Source: an uncultured Acetatifactor sp.
Lineage (GTDB): Bacteria; Bacillota; Clostridia; Lachnospirales; Lachnospiraceae
Direction of reading: 5' to 3'
Assembly: GCA_910588225.1 (NCBI GenBank)
Contig: CAJUQT010000011.1
Coordinates: 1 to 64,000, forward strand
Length of the DNA: 64,000 nt
Shown: piece by piece, positions 36,365-42,519 of the stretch
Layout: the number at the start of each line of letters is the position of its first letter
Position numbering within the stretch: position 1 is the first letter of the stretch
The notes under the pieces: model-generated
Told to the model about the DNA's origin: nothing
Seen by the model: only the letters and a program-made list of their open reading frames with translations
Database searches by the model: none
Made by a program: the position numbers and the translations under genes

Positions 36365-37482
36365 AGCGAGCCTCCCGTTGAAACCTCAAAACAAATCCTT
36401 TCTTCCGTTTCCCGATGAAAAACAAATACTTTGCGGGGAATCAAATCAAACCTGACAGTACTGTTCTCAAAATCAATCTGCTGTTCCGTGCTAATGATGG
36501 CTCTGACCTGAGGATTCTGAGAAAATTTATTCCCGGAAACAACGCTGATGTCACGGCCCATCACTTCCACACCGCGCAGCTCGCAGCCCAAAGCACCGTT
36601 CTCACACAGACGAAAGCCCTCTGGTCTGACGGCGGCACAGACATCTGACGGCGAATCCTTCGAAAAACCGTTCAGCACTGCTTCTTCACCGATATACAGC
36701 CTGCCGTCCCTGATTTTTCCGTCAAATACATTGACAGGAGGTGTTCCCAGAAATCTGGCTACAAACAGATTAGCCGGATTGTCATAGACCTCCTGAGGTC
36801 TGCCAATCTGCTGGACAATTCCCTCTTTCATGACAATTATCATATCTGAAATGCTCATTGCCTCTTCCTGGTCATGGGTCACAAAGATTGTGGTGATACC
36901 GGTTTCTCTCTGAATTCTCCTGATTTCCTCTCTTGTCTGAAGGCGCAGACGGGCGTCCAGATTGGAGAGCGGTTCATCAAGCAGAAGTACTTTCGGCCTT
37001 TTTACCAGCGCCCTTGCAATGGCCACGCGCTGCTGCTGGCCTCCGGAGAGTTCTCCCGGCTTGCGGTCCAGAAGTTCCTCAATCTGTACCAGCCCCGCAG
37101 CTTCTCTTGCCTTTTCTGCCATTTCAGCTTTGGAAAGCCGGTCTCTGCCCTTCAGATTCTGCAGAGGAAACAGGATATTCTGCATCACGGTCAGATGAGG
37201 ATAGAGCGCATAGTTCTGAAATACCAGACCAATTCCTCTGTGCTCCGGCGGCAGGTCGGTGACATCGTCCTCTCCGAAAAAAATTCTTCCGGAAGTGGGC
37301 TTCAACAGGCCGCTGATCAGATTCAAAGTAGTGCTTTTTCCGCATCCAGACGGCCCCAGCAGGCCAATCAGCTTGCCGTCCGGAATGCTAAAGCTGAAAT
37401 TGTTGACGGCAATTACCTCTTTCTTTTTCTTTCTGTCACGGCCCGGGAACTTTTTTGTCAGATTCTGTAATATAACTTCCAT
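36361..37482 (-). CDS. Sugar ABC transporter ATP-binding protein (MsmK/UgpC type)
   Basis: A 373-residue ATPase powering the importer. Walker A GLLGPSGCGKSTT, Q-loop VFQNYALYPHLT, signature LSGGQQQRVAIARAL and Walker B VLLLDEPLSNLDARLR are present, followed by a C-terminal regulatory beta domain (about 240-373) as in MalK/MsmK. It is the first gene of the operon, which is less common than a free-standing or terminal ATPase gene. AGGAGGG fixes the ATG at 37482. Confidence 0.94.
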   Translation of the reverse strand: MEVILQNLTKKFPGRDRKKKKEVIAVNNFSFSIPDGKLIGLLGPSGCGKSTTLNLISGLLKPTSGRIFFGEDDVTDLPPEHRGIGLVFQNYALYPHLTVMQNILFPLQNLKGRDRLSKAEMAEKAREAAGLVQIEELLDRKPGELSGGQQQRVAIARALVKRPKVLLLDEPLSNLDARLRLQTREEIRRIQRETGITTIFVTHDQEEAMSISDMIIVMKEGIVQQIGRPQEVYDNPANLFVARFLGTPPVNVFDGKIRDGRLYIGEEAVLNGFSKDSPSDVCAAVRPEGFRLCENGALGCELRGVEVMGRDISVVSGNKFSQNPQVRAIISTEQQIDFENSTVRFDLIPRKVFVFHRETEERICFEVSTGGSL

Positions 37483-37552
37483 AATTTCCCTCCTGATTCT
37501 ATTCAACCGGTCTGCCGTTTTCTTTTCTCCGCAGGCTGGCCAAACTGTTATT

Positions 37553-37581
37553 ATTATACAGAAAAATGGGAAAAATGTCCA
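37553..37581 (-). promoter_or_regulatory. Promoter of the sugar importer operon
   Basis: On the minus strand: TGGACA (37581-37576), a 17-bp spacer and TATAAT (37558-37553). It would drive the four-gene importer operon with a leader of about 65 bases. Confidence 0.65.
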
Positions 37582-37639
37582 GAGTCTGCAGCGCTGCTTC
37601 GGAACTCACAGCTGCAGTTTTATACAATTATTGTTTCGG

Positions 37640-37727
37640 TTGATTTCCATGGCGGAATAATGATATAATAGAATCCTGAAAAGGATTCTATTATCTAGGT
37701 GCTATAATAGAATCCTGAAAAGGATTC
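37640..37727 (+). promoter_or_regulatory. Promoter region with a tandem palindromic repeat
   Basis: A 25-bp unit beginning TATAATAGAATCCT and ending AAGGATTC occurs twice, at 37664-37688 and 37703-37727. Each begins with a perfect -10 (TATAAT) and contains the inverted pair GAATCCT/AGGATTC. The first -10 has TTGATT 18 bp upstream (37640-37645). This may be a duplicated promoter with an operator, or an RNA hairpin just before the TIGR03936 ribosome site. Confidence 0.55.
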
Positions 37728-37744
37728 CTCTAAAGGAGAACAGC

Positions 37745-38458
37745 ATGAGACTGCGTATTAAATTTCGTAAATTCGGTTCCATTCGTTATATCGGACATCT
37801 GGATGTAATGCGTTTTTTTCAGAAGGCCATTCGCAGGGCAGAGATTGATGTGGCATATACAAACGGTTTCAGCCCTCATCAGATCATGGCTTTTGCCGCT
37901 CCTCTGGGAGTCGGTATTAACAGCAATGGAGAATATATGGATATAGAAGTACATTCCATCACTTCCTGCCAGGATATAATGGAAAAGCTGAATCAGGTCA
38001 GTGTCCACGGAATTGAGATTACTTCCGTCAAAGTATTGCCGGAGACGGCTGGGAACGCCATGGCAAGCGTGGCGGCTGCGGCTTATACCGTACAATTCCG
38101 AAAAGATCAGATGCCTTTGACTGACTTTTCCAAAATCTTACCTGAGTTTCTGGTAAAAGAGCATATATGGACTGCCAAAAAGACCAAAAACGGCACCCGG
38201 GAGATAGATTTGAAAAATGGTATTTTTCAGCTTACATATGCGGATGGTGTTTTCAGCATGCTTGTGGATGCTTCCAGCAGCGGAAATATCAAGCCGAAAC
38301 AGGTGATGGAAGCTCTTCTTGCGGAAACCGGTGAAAGCCTTCAGGAAAATTCCCTTATCATTACCAGAGAGGATGTATACACAAAGGCAGGGAATGAAAG
38401 CGGAGAGAAGCTGCTGTCTCTTAATGAGATAGGATTTGTCGAAGGTGAACTGTCATGA
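37745..38458 (+). CDS. TIGR03936 family (DUF2344) radical SAM-associated protein
   Basis: A 237-residue protein starting MRLRIKFRKFGSIRYIGHLD, the hallmark of TIGR03936/DUF2344, with NGFSPHQIMAFAAPLGVGI. The family is tied by gene neighbourhood to TIGR03960 radical SAM proteins and RNase E/G. Here it keeps RNase G (4-bp overlap) but has lost contact with TIGR03960 at 29.6-31.4 kb. AAAGGAG precedes the ATG. The biochemical role is unknown. Confidence 0.92.
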   Translation: MRLRIKFRKFGSIRYIGHLDVMRFFQKAIRRAEIDVAYTNGFSPHQIMAFAAPLGVGINSNGEYMDIEVHSITSCQDIMEKLNQVSVHGIEITSVKVLPETAGNAMASVAAAAYTVQFRKDQMPLTDFSKILPEFLVKEHIWTAKKTKNGTREIDLKNGIFQLTYADGVFSMLVDASSSGNIKPKQVMEALLAETGESLQENSLIITREDVYTKAGNESGEKLLSLNEIGFVEGELS

Positions 38459-39867
38459 GCAGGAAAATAGAAGCGAAGCCTTCCGTGACGCTTACCGACG
38501 AAGAAGCAGCATTGCGGAAGACGGAGAGAGGAAAACTGTTATTTACTTCTTATCAGGGCAGGAACTGTGCTCTGTTTCTTGAAAATGACCGGCTTGTGGA
38601 AGCTTCCTTTTTTTCAGGTGATGCAGACAAAATCGGAGCAATCTACATTGGAAGGATCAAAAGTCTGGCGAAGAATATGGATGCCTGTTTTGTGGAGATT
38701 GCAGGAGGAGAAATTTGTTTTCTTCCCCTGCAAAATGCTACGGCACCTTATCTGGTAAACCGTCGATTTGATGGTCGGATTCTGGAAGGAGACGAGCTTC
38801 TTGTACAGGTGGTACGTGAAGCCCAGAAGACAAAACGTGCTTCTGTAACGGCACATATTTCTCTGTCCAACGAATATTTTGTTCTCTCAACAGGAACCAC
38901 GAAAGTGGGATATTCATTAAAGCTAAATGATGAACAAAAAAATGCTTTGAAAAGAACTTTTACAGAAATGGCAATTATACAGGGCGATAGTCTCATACAG
39001 GACTGTAATGTCCTGTTATCCATAGCGGAAGAAGAAAAAATGAAGGCAGAAGGACTTCGGCCGGAAATGATTTCCCTTCCTTCCACAGGGCTGATTATGC
39101 GGACCAAAACAGGAGAAGCGGAGAGTGCGGAAGAGCTGCTGCGGCTTTTCTTCTCCCTTTCCGCACAGTTTATCCGATTGTTATATGGTGCCATGTACAG
39201 AAACTGTTTTACCTGCATGCGGGCAGCAGAGAGCAGGTTCAAAAGTATAATAGATCAGTTCTGCTCTAAAGGTGAATCTTCATCCTGCATCTCAAAGCTG
39301 CCTGTAGAAATTATCACAGACCGGAAGGAAATGTATGACGAACTGAAAACATGTGAAAGTGAACGTGGAGACAAATTGAATATCCGTTTATATCAGGATA
39401 CTTTGTTGTCGCTTTCCAGTCTGTATTCTCTGGAAAAAAAGCTTGAAAATGCGTTTTCCAGTCATGTATGGCTGAAGTCAGGGGGCTTTCTTGTGATAGA
39501 GCCCACGGAGGCTTTGACGGTAATTGACGTTAATTCCGGTAAATATGAAGCCGGCAGGAATGCCAATGAGACATACCGCAAAATTAATCTGGAGGCAGGA
39601 GAAGAGGTAGCCCGTCAGCTTCGTCTGCGCAATCTCTCAGGAATCATCATTGTAGACTTCATCAACATGCGTTCCGGTCAATACAGGCAGGAACTTCTGC
39701 ACTACATGAGAGAATTGACGGCAAAGGATAGGATATCCACAAGGATTATAGATATAACGCCTTTGGGACTGATGGAAATCACACGTAAGAAAATTAACAA
39801 ACCACTGCGGGAACAATTTAAGGTTTGTCCGAGAAAGGAAGATCCTGATGGAATTAATAAAATTTGA
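38455..39867 (+). CDS. rng: Ribonuclease E/G family protein
   Basis: A 470-residue endoribonuclease. An S1-like RNA-binding region near the N-terminus (IYIGRIKSLAKNMDACFVEI) precedes the catalytic DNase I-like subdomain with LTVIDVNSGKYEAGRN and NLSGIIIVDFINM, which hold the metal-binding Asp residues. The protein ends VCPRKEDPDGINKI: only the first Cys of the zinc-link motif (CPxC) is present, so the usual zinc-mediated dimer link appears to be lost. The end of the gene encodes the ribosome site of the overlapping Nudix gene. Confidence 0.9.
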   Translation: MSRKIEAKPSVTLTDEEAALRKTERGKLLFTSYQGRNCALFLENDRLVEASFFSGDADKIGAIYIGRIKSLAKNMDACFVEIAGGEICFLPLQNATAPYLVNRRFDGRILEGDELLVQVVREAQKTKRASVTAHISLSNEYFVLSTGTTKVGYSLKLNDEQKNALKRTFTEMAIIQGDSLIQDCNVLLSIAEEEKMKAEGLRPEMISLPSTGLIMRTKTGEAESAEELLRLFFSLSAQFIRLLYGAMYRNCFTCMRAAESRFKSIIDQFCSKGESSSCISKLPVEIITDRKEMYDELKTCESERGDKLNIRLYQDTLLSLSSLYSLEKKLENAFSSHVWLKSGGFLVIEPTEALTVIDVNSGKYEAGRNANETYRKINLEAGEEVARQLRLRNLSGIIIVDFINMRSGQYRQELLHYMRELTAKDRISTRIIDITPLGLMEITRKKINKPLREQFKVCPRKEDPDGINKI

Positions 39868-40399
39868 AAAGGTAAGGGATGGTAAATACTTAAAAAATTA
39901 TGAGCTTACATACAGAAATAAAGCCGGTAAAGAAAAGAAATATGAGATGGTAAGCCGCAGGGAACTGGCCGATATCGCAGATATCGGCGGAAAGCCCAGC
40001 GGTGTATCCATTGTCGCCACATGCGGCGACAGACTGCTGTTGCTTCATGAATTCAGAATGGGGGTCAACCGAGCCGTCTACAATCTATGTGCGGGAATGA
40101 TTGAGCCTGACGAAAGCATTGAAGAATGTATAGCAAGAGAACTTTACGAAGAAACCGGGCTCAGAATCAAGGAAATCAAGAAGATTCTTCCGCCTTCCTT
40201 TGCAGCCGTGGCCATTTCAGATACTACAACTTACATTGCTTTTGCGGAGGTTGAGGGCAGCTTTGAGGACCATACTTCAGAGAACGAACAAATTGACGCC
40301 AGATTTTATACCAGGCAGGAAGTAAAAAAGCTTCTGGAGACAGAGCCATTCAGTTCCAGGGCGCAAATAGCGGCATACAGCTTTGCGGGAGAGGATTGA
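39848..40399 (+). CDS. Nudix hydrolase (ADP-ribose pyrophosphatase-like)
   Basis: A 183-residue Nudix protein. The Nudix box spans GMIEPDESIEECIARELYEE-TGL, with the catalytic RELYEE. The flanking pattern (LLLLHEFRMGVNRAVYNLCAG before the box) resembles ADP-ribose pyrophosphatases. Substrate is not proven. It overlaps rng by 20 bases. Its stop is 18 bp from the phage core sequence, so the insertion did not disrupt it but removed its natural downstream terminator-like palindrome. Confidence 0.9.
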   Translation: MELIKFEKVRDGKYLKNYELTYRNKAGKEKKYEMVSRRELADIADIGGKPSGVSIVATCGDRLLLLHEFRMGVNRAVYNLCAGMIEPDESIEECIARELYEETGLRIKEIKKILPPSFAAVAISDTTTYIAFAEVEGSFEDHTSENEQIDARFYTRQEVKKLLETEPFSSRAQIAAYSFAGED

Positions 40400-40402
40400 T
40401 CT

Positions 40403-40436
40403 AACTATTCGCAAAAGACAAGTTTAACGAATAGTT
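40403..40436 (+). repeat. attL: left attachment site with 20-bp core
   Basis: The core GACAAGTTTAACGAATAGTT (40417-40436) recurs exactly at 48544-48563 and 56671-56690. At attL the site also reads as a tyrosine-recombinase type core: left arm AACTATTCGCAAA (40403-40415), 8-bp spacer AGACAAGT, right arm TTAACGAATAGTT (40424-40436), the arms matching in inverted orientation at 11 of 13 positions. The shared core covers the right arm and seven bases of the spacer, as expected if strand exchange occurs in the spacer. Confidence 0.85.
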
Positions 40437-40482
40437 TATAAGTGATTTTAGAATATCCACTATTAATTCTTTTGCAGGTATC

Positions 40483-40511
40483 TTGCAATCAAAATTTGCA
40501 TATGCTATAAT
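40483..40511 (+). promoter_or_regulatory. Antitoxin RNA promoter (copy 1)
   Basis: TTGCAA (40483-40488), exactly 17 bp, TATAAT (40506-40511). A near-consensus promoter with no coding gene behind it; a strong terminator lies about 85 bp downstream. Confidence 0.8.
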
Positions 40512-40517
40512 GCCTGT

Positions 40518-40608
40518 AGGCACAAAATGATGATAGTATCCATGGGATACACAACAGAACGAACCCCTGAAAGTACTCGCAATACTTTCAGGGGTTCTTC
40601 TTCTTTTT
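40518..40608 (+). ncRNA. Candidate type I antitoxin RNA (copy 1)
   Basis: A predicted RNA of about 90 bases from the promoter at 40483-40511 to the terminator at 40561-40597. Its 5' part (40527-40552) repeats, with a 2-base gap and one mismatch, the plus-strand sequence at 40710-40737, which is the complement of the toxin mRNA around its start codon. The RNA could therefore pair with the toxin message (13 + 6 + 6 bp) and block initiation. Converging transcription with spaced interacting repeats is the design of the enterococcal par (Fst/RNAII) module. Confidence 0.65.
40561..40597. terminator. Terminator shared by antitoxin and toxin RNAs (copy 1)
   Basis: A perfect 15-bp stem: GAACCCCTGAAAGTA (40561-40575), seven-base loop, TACTTTCAGGGGTTC (40583-40597), then CTTCTTTTT-type pyrimidines on the plus strand. 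On the minus strand the tail is less T-rich, so it may act bidirectionally. Confidence 0.85.
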
Positions 40609-40641
40609 CGGAGAAGTCAACCGTTCGGGCCCGGTCACCGC

Positions 40642-40728
40642 TTACTCATCTCCATCGAGCCACTTGCACAGGTAGTAGGCTGCTACACTGGCCAATAAGG
40701 AAATGATGAATGATGATAGTATTTCCAT
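40642..40728 (-). CDS. Fst/Ldr-like small membrane toxin (copy 1)
   Basis: A 28-residue peptide: MEILSSFIISLLASVAAYYL is a single membrane helix, followed by CKWLDGDE. A short helix followed by a W-L-D charged tail is the build of Fst-family type I toxins. A GGAAGGGGG ribosome site lies about nine bases upstream. A minus-strand promoter (TTGCTC, 18 bp, TATAAT at 40806-40777) supplies a leader of about 40 bases. A candidate antisense regulator is encoded on the other strand downstream. Function is inferred from architecture, not from detectable homology. Confidence 0.65.
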   Translation of the reverse strand: MEILSSFIISLLASVAAYYLCKWLDGDE

Positions 40729-40776
40729 GGTATACACCCCCTTCCTGTCACCAGTATTAGGGGCGGTAACAGAAAG

Positions 40777-40806
40777 ATTATATCATATCTGCTCTAATTG
40801 GAGCAA
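40777..40806 (-). promoter_or_regulatory. Toxin promoter (copy 1)
   Basis: Minus strand: TTGCTC (40806-40801), 18 bp, TATAAT (40782-40777). Positioned about 50 bp before the toxin start codon. Confidence 0.6.
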
Positions 40807-40886
40807 TATATTCTTATTTTTGCTGTTTTTCGATGGATTTTGCGGAGCTGCTCTCTGCCCGGCCTGTGGTAAAGCTGGTGTTTTGG

Positions 40887-40918
40887 CACAGGGGGTCACT
40901 ACGACTATACCCCCTGTG
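40887..40918 (+). other. Predicted double-strand replication origin hairpin (copy 1)
   Basis: CACAGGGGGT (40887-40896) and ACCCCCTGTG (40909-40918) form a perfect 10-bp stem around the 12-base loop CACTACGACTAT. The loop contains CACTACGAC, one base different from the pMV158-family nick sequence TACTACGAC, which is also presented in a hairpin loop. The element's Rep belongs to that family, so this is the likely nick site for rolling-circle replication. Confidence 0.75.
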
Positions 40919-41000
40919 TTCAGCGTTCAGGTTACCCTCACAAACTTTGCCCTTTGCCCTTTGTCCTTTTTACTATGGCTTTCTGTAATCCCGGGGAACA

Positions 41001-41090
41001 GGATTTCTTGGGTTTCGAAGTCGGCCCTTTGAAAACAGGCCCCCGGTTCGCCGGGCCTGTTTTCTCGACGCGCGAAACCCTTAGAAATCC
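41001..41090 (+). other. Large tetraloop hairpin, candidate packaging signal or single-strand origin (copy 1)
   Basis: An outer 16-bp stem (GGATTTCT..GGGTTTCG at 41001-41017 with its complement at 41073-41090, small internal loop) encloses a second stem at 41031-41064 capped by CCGG-TTCG-CCGG. Such a stable structure in an intergenic region of a ssDNA phage fits a packaging signal or single-strand origin. No T-run follows, so it is not a terminator. Confidence 0.55.
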
Positions 41091-41129
41091 ATTTTTCGCT
41101 TCAAATAAAAGATTTCATTTGTCCTTAAG

Positions 41130-41281
41130 CCTTTATTTATGCGGCCTTGTGGAATAATTTTCCCTGGGAAAGATAATGAGATGCCTGAAAAGCCTTTATT
41201 TATGCGGCTTTGCGGTGGGCCCCAGGAACAATTTTCCCTGGTAGAAATATAAGGTGTCTGCAATCCCTTTATTTATGCGGC
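41130..41281 (+). repeat. Three iteron-like direct repeats (copy 1)
   Basis: CCTTTATTTATGCGGC occurs at 41130-41145, 41193-41208 and 41266-41281 (spacings 63 and 73 bp), each preceded or followed by ATTTTCCCTGG-like sequence. They lie between the nick-site hairpin and the repressor block and may bind Rep or the repressor. Confidence 0.65.
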
Positions 41282-41315
41282 TTTCCGGATTCTTCCAGGA
41301 AAAGTATATAAAATA

Positions 41316-41344
41316 AAACCGCCCCGGTGGCTCTGGTGCGGTTT
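41316..41344 (-). terminator. Terminator of the repressor block (copy 1)
   Basis: AAACCGC and GCGGTTT form the stem. On the minus strand it is followed by TTTTATTTTATAT. It lies 32 bp beyond the stop of the 77-residue gene. Confidence 0.7.
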
Positions 41345-41376
41345 ATAATTTTATATTTTTAATTTACATTCGAATT

Positions 41377-41610
41377 TTAGTTTTTGATACATTGGTCGTT
41401 CTTAGTTTCATATCTTGAATTTATAAAACTTTTTATAAATGCTCGATTTCTTTGGTTACTTAAAGTATATACTAATCTGATTTCATTTTCGTTTATCCAT
41501 TTTTCTAATTCATCATATTCTATGAAATCATTTTCTTCACATATATCTACTATTCTAGCAAGTGCTTCACATCTTTTAAGTTCTTCATATCTTTTATTTT
41601 TAGTTTTCAT
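41377..41610 (-). CDS. 77-residue charged protein after the repressor (copy 1)
   Basis: A small soluble protein rich in Glu, Lys and Arg (LKRCEALARIVDICEENDF), predicted helical. No family recognised. It overlaps the end of the repressor gene by 11 bases, so it is co-expressed with it and may be an accessory to repression or immunity. Confidence 0.7.
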   Translation of the reverse strand: MKTKNKRYEELKRCEALARIVDICEENDFIEYDELEKWINENEIRLVYTLSNQRNRAFIKSFINSRYETKNDQCIKN

Positions 41611-41827
41611 GTTTTGTATTTACTCCGGTTCCTAGTATCCAATCTGCACTTACTTCGTAAAAGTCTATTAAAGTGCATAAGTTTTCTATACTTGGTTCTC
41701 TGTCTCCTCTTTCTATTCTTGATAGTATTGGTTGGGTTATGCCTGTTAAATCTTCTACTTGTTTTTGAGTATAACCGGCTCTTTCTCTTGCTTTTTTAAG
41801 TTTTTTTGAATAATAATCTTTATACAT
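41600..41827 (-). CDS. Cro/CI-type repressor (copy 1)
   Basis: A 75-residue XRE helix-turn-helix protein (KKARERAGYTQKQVEDLTGI, then QPILSRIERGDREPSIENL) with no C-terminal sensor domain. A longer frame begins at 41905, but AAAGGAG lies seven bases before the ATG at 41827, and the longer form would run through the operators. It is divergent from the structural operon and probably controls lysogeny. Confidence 0.88.
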   Translation of the reverse strand: MYKDYYSKKLKKARERAGYTQKQVEDLTGITQPILSRIERGDREPSIENLCTLIDFYEVSADWILGTGVNTKHEN

Positions 41828-41868
41828 ACTGACTCCTTTTTTTAATTGTATATTTTTATCAATTTCAT

Positions 41869-41922
41869 ATATGTCATATTGACATATTTTTGTTGTTTTT
41901 GCCATATGTCAAAATGGCATAT
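41869..41922. promoter_or_regulatory. Paired operators in the divergent promoter region (copy 1)
   Basis: ATATGTCA-TAT-TGACATAT at 41869-41887 is a perfect palindrome and the similar site at 41904-41922 has one change (TGGCATAT). Centres are 35 bp apart. The plus-strand promoter TGTCAA (41907-41912), 17 bp, TAAAAT (41930-41935) has its -35 inside the second operator, so binding would block structural operon transcription. Confidence 0.75.
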
Positions 41923-42014
41923 TTTGTGCTAAAATATCCTTATAGGGGTTCCTATATCACGAGGCGTCCCGGGAGCGCCATGGTGCATAAAAAGCTCTTC
42001 CTGGATTTTGGGCG

Positions 42015-42071
42015 GAGTATCACACATGCTTTCTTTAGTATACGAAGAGAGGTTGCTCATGTGTGCTACTC
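42015..42071 (+). other. Structured leader of the structural operon (copy 1)
   Basis: GAGTA plus CACACATG (42015-42028) pairs with CATGTGTG plus TACTC (42058-42071), separated by one mismatch; the loop can form a second small stem. It ends about 35 bp before the first gene and does not look like a terminator. RNA control or a replication structure are both possible. Confidence 0.5.
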
Positions 42072-42105
42072 TCCCACCCCCAGTAAAAAGTATAGGAGGC
42101 AATAC

Positions 42106-42282
42106 ATGATTATACAAACCAGTGTCGGTGAGTTTGGAAATTTCAAAGATATTCGTACTCACATGATTGTAGAGAATCTTCAGACAATTGAAATCTATTC
42201 TGTGGTTTACTGGGGAATTCCGGTATTGTCGAAGGGTTATTATACTCTTCCGCAGATTGACTTTATTATTAATGCGCAGTGA
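42106..42282 (+). CDS. 58-residue protein, first gene of the structural operon (copy 1)
   Basis: A small, soluble-looking protein (MIIQTSVGEFGNF ... VYWGIPVLSKGYYTLPQID) with beta-strand character. The start is fixed by AGGAGG seven bases upstream; the 130-residue frame beginning at 41890 runs through the operators. No family recognised. Confidence 0.7.
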   Translation: MIIQTSVGEFGNFKDIRTHMIVENLQTIEIYSVVYWGIPVLSKGYYTLPQIDFIINAQ

Positions 42283-42289
42283 GGTGCTT

Positions 42290-42478
42290 ATGAATCCCTG
42301 TAAAGAAATCTGTTCTGGTTGTTTTTATTGGAATGAATTTTTTAATGAGTGTATGGACCCTATGGGCAATCTGGGTATCTGCAATACTCTTCTGCAGGCA
42401 GCTCATCCAGATGACAATGTTCCTGCTGGTTGTGTGGAACCGCCTGAGGACTGTAGCCTTTTTGGGTTTCATAATTAA
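42290..42478 (+). CDS. Cys-rich 62-residue protein (copy 1)
   Basis: Seven cysteines in 62 residues, including MNPCKEICSGCFYWNEFFNEC, suggest a small zinc-binding fold. GAGGTG lies before the ATG at 42290, seven bases after the previous gene. A role as replication or transcription cofactor is only a guess. Confidence 0.68.
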   Translation: MNPCKEICSGCFYWNEFFNECMDPMGNLGICNTLLQAAHPDDNVPAGCVEPPEDCSLFGFHN

Positions 42479-42519
42479 ATTAATATTTTAAAATCCCATT
42501 GGAAAGAGAGGTAAAAGGA

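Noticed and set aside
40403..40436. Calling the attachment site a canonical dif
   Set aside because: One arm resembles the XerD half of Bacillus dif, but the other half does not, and the symmetric length is 34 rather than 28 bp. It is left as a possible diverged Xer site.
40703..41032. A plus-strand 109-residue reading frame over the phage origin region
   Set aside because: It runs antisense over the toxin start and through the toxin promoter and the nick-site hairpin, and has no ribosome site. The structures explain the region better.
41130..41281. CRISPR array at the spaced direct repeats
   Set aside because: There are only three 16-bp repeats with unequal 47- and 57-bp spacers and no cas genes. 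Iteron-like repeats are the better description.
41890..42105. N-terminal extension of the first structural-operon gene to 130 residues
   Set aside because: It would run through the second operator and the promoter. An AGGAGG site sits directly before the ATG at 42106.
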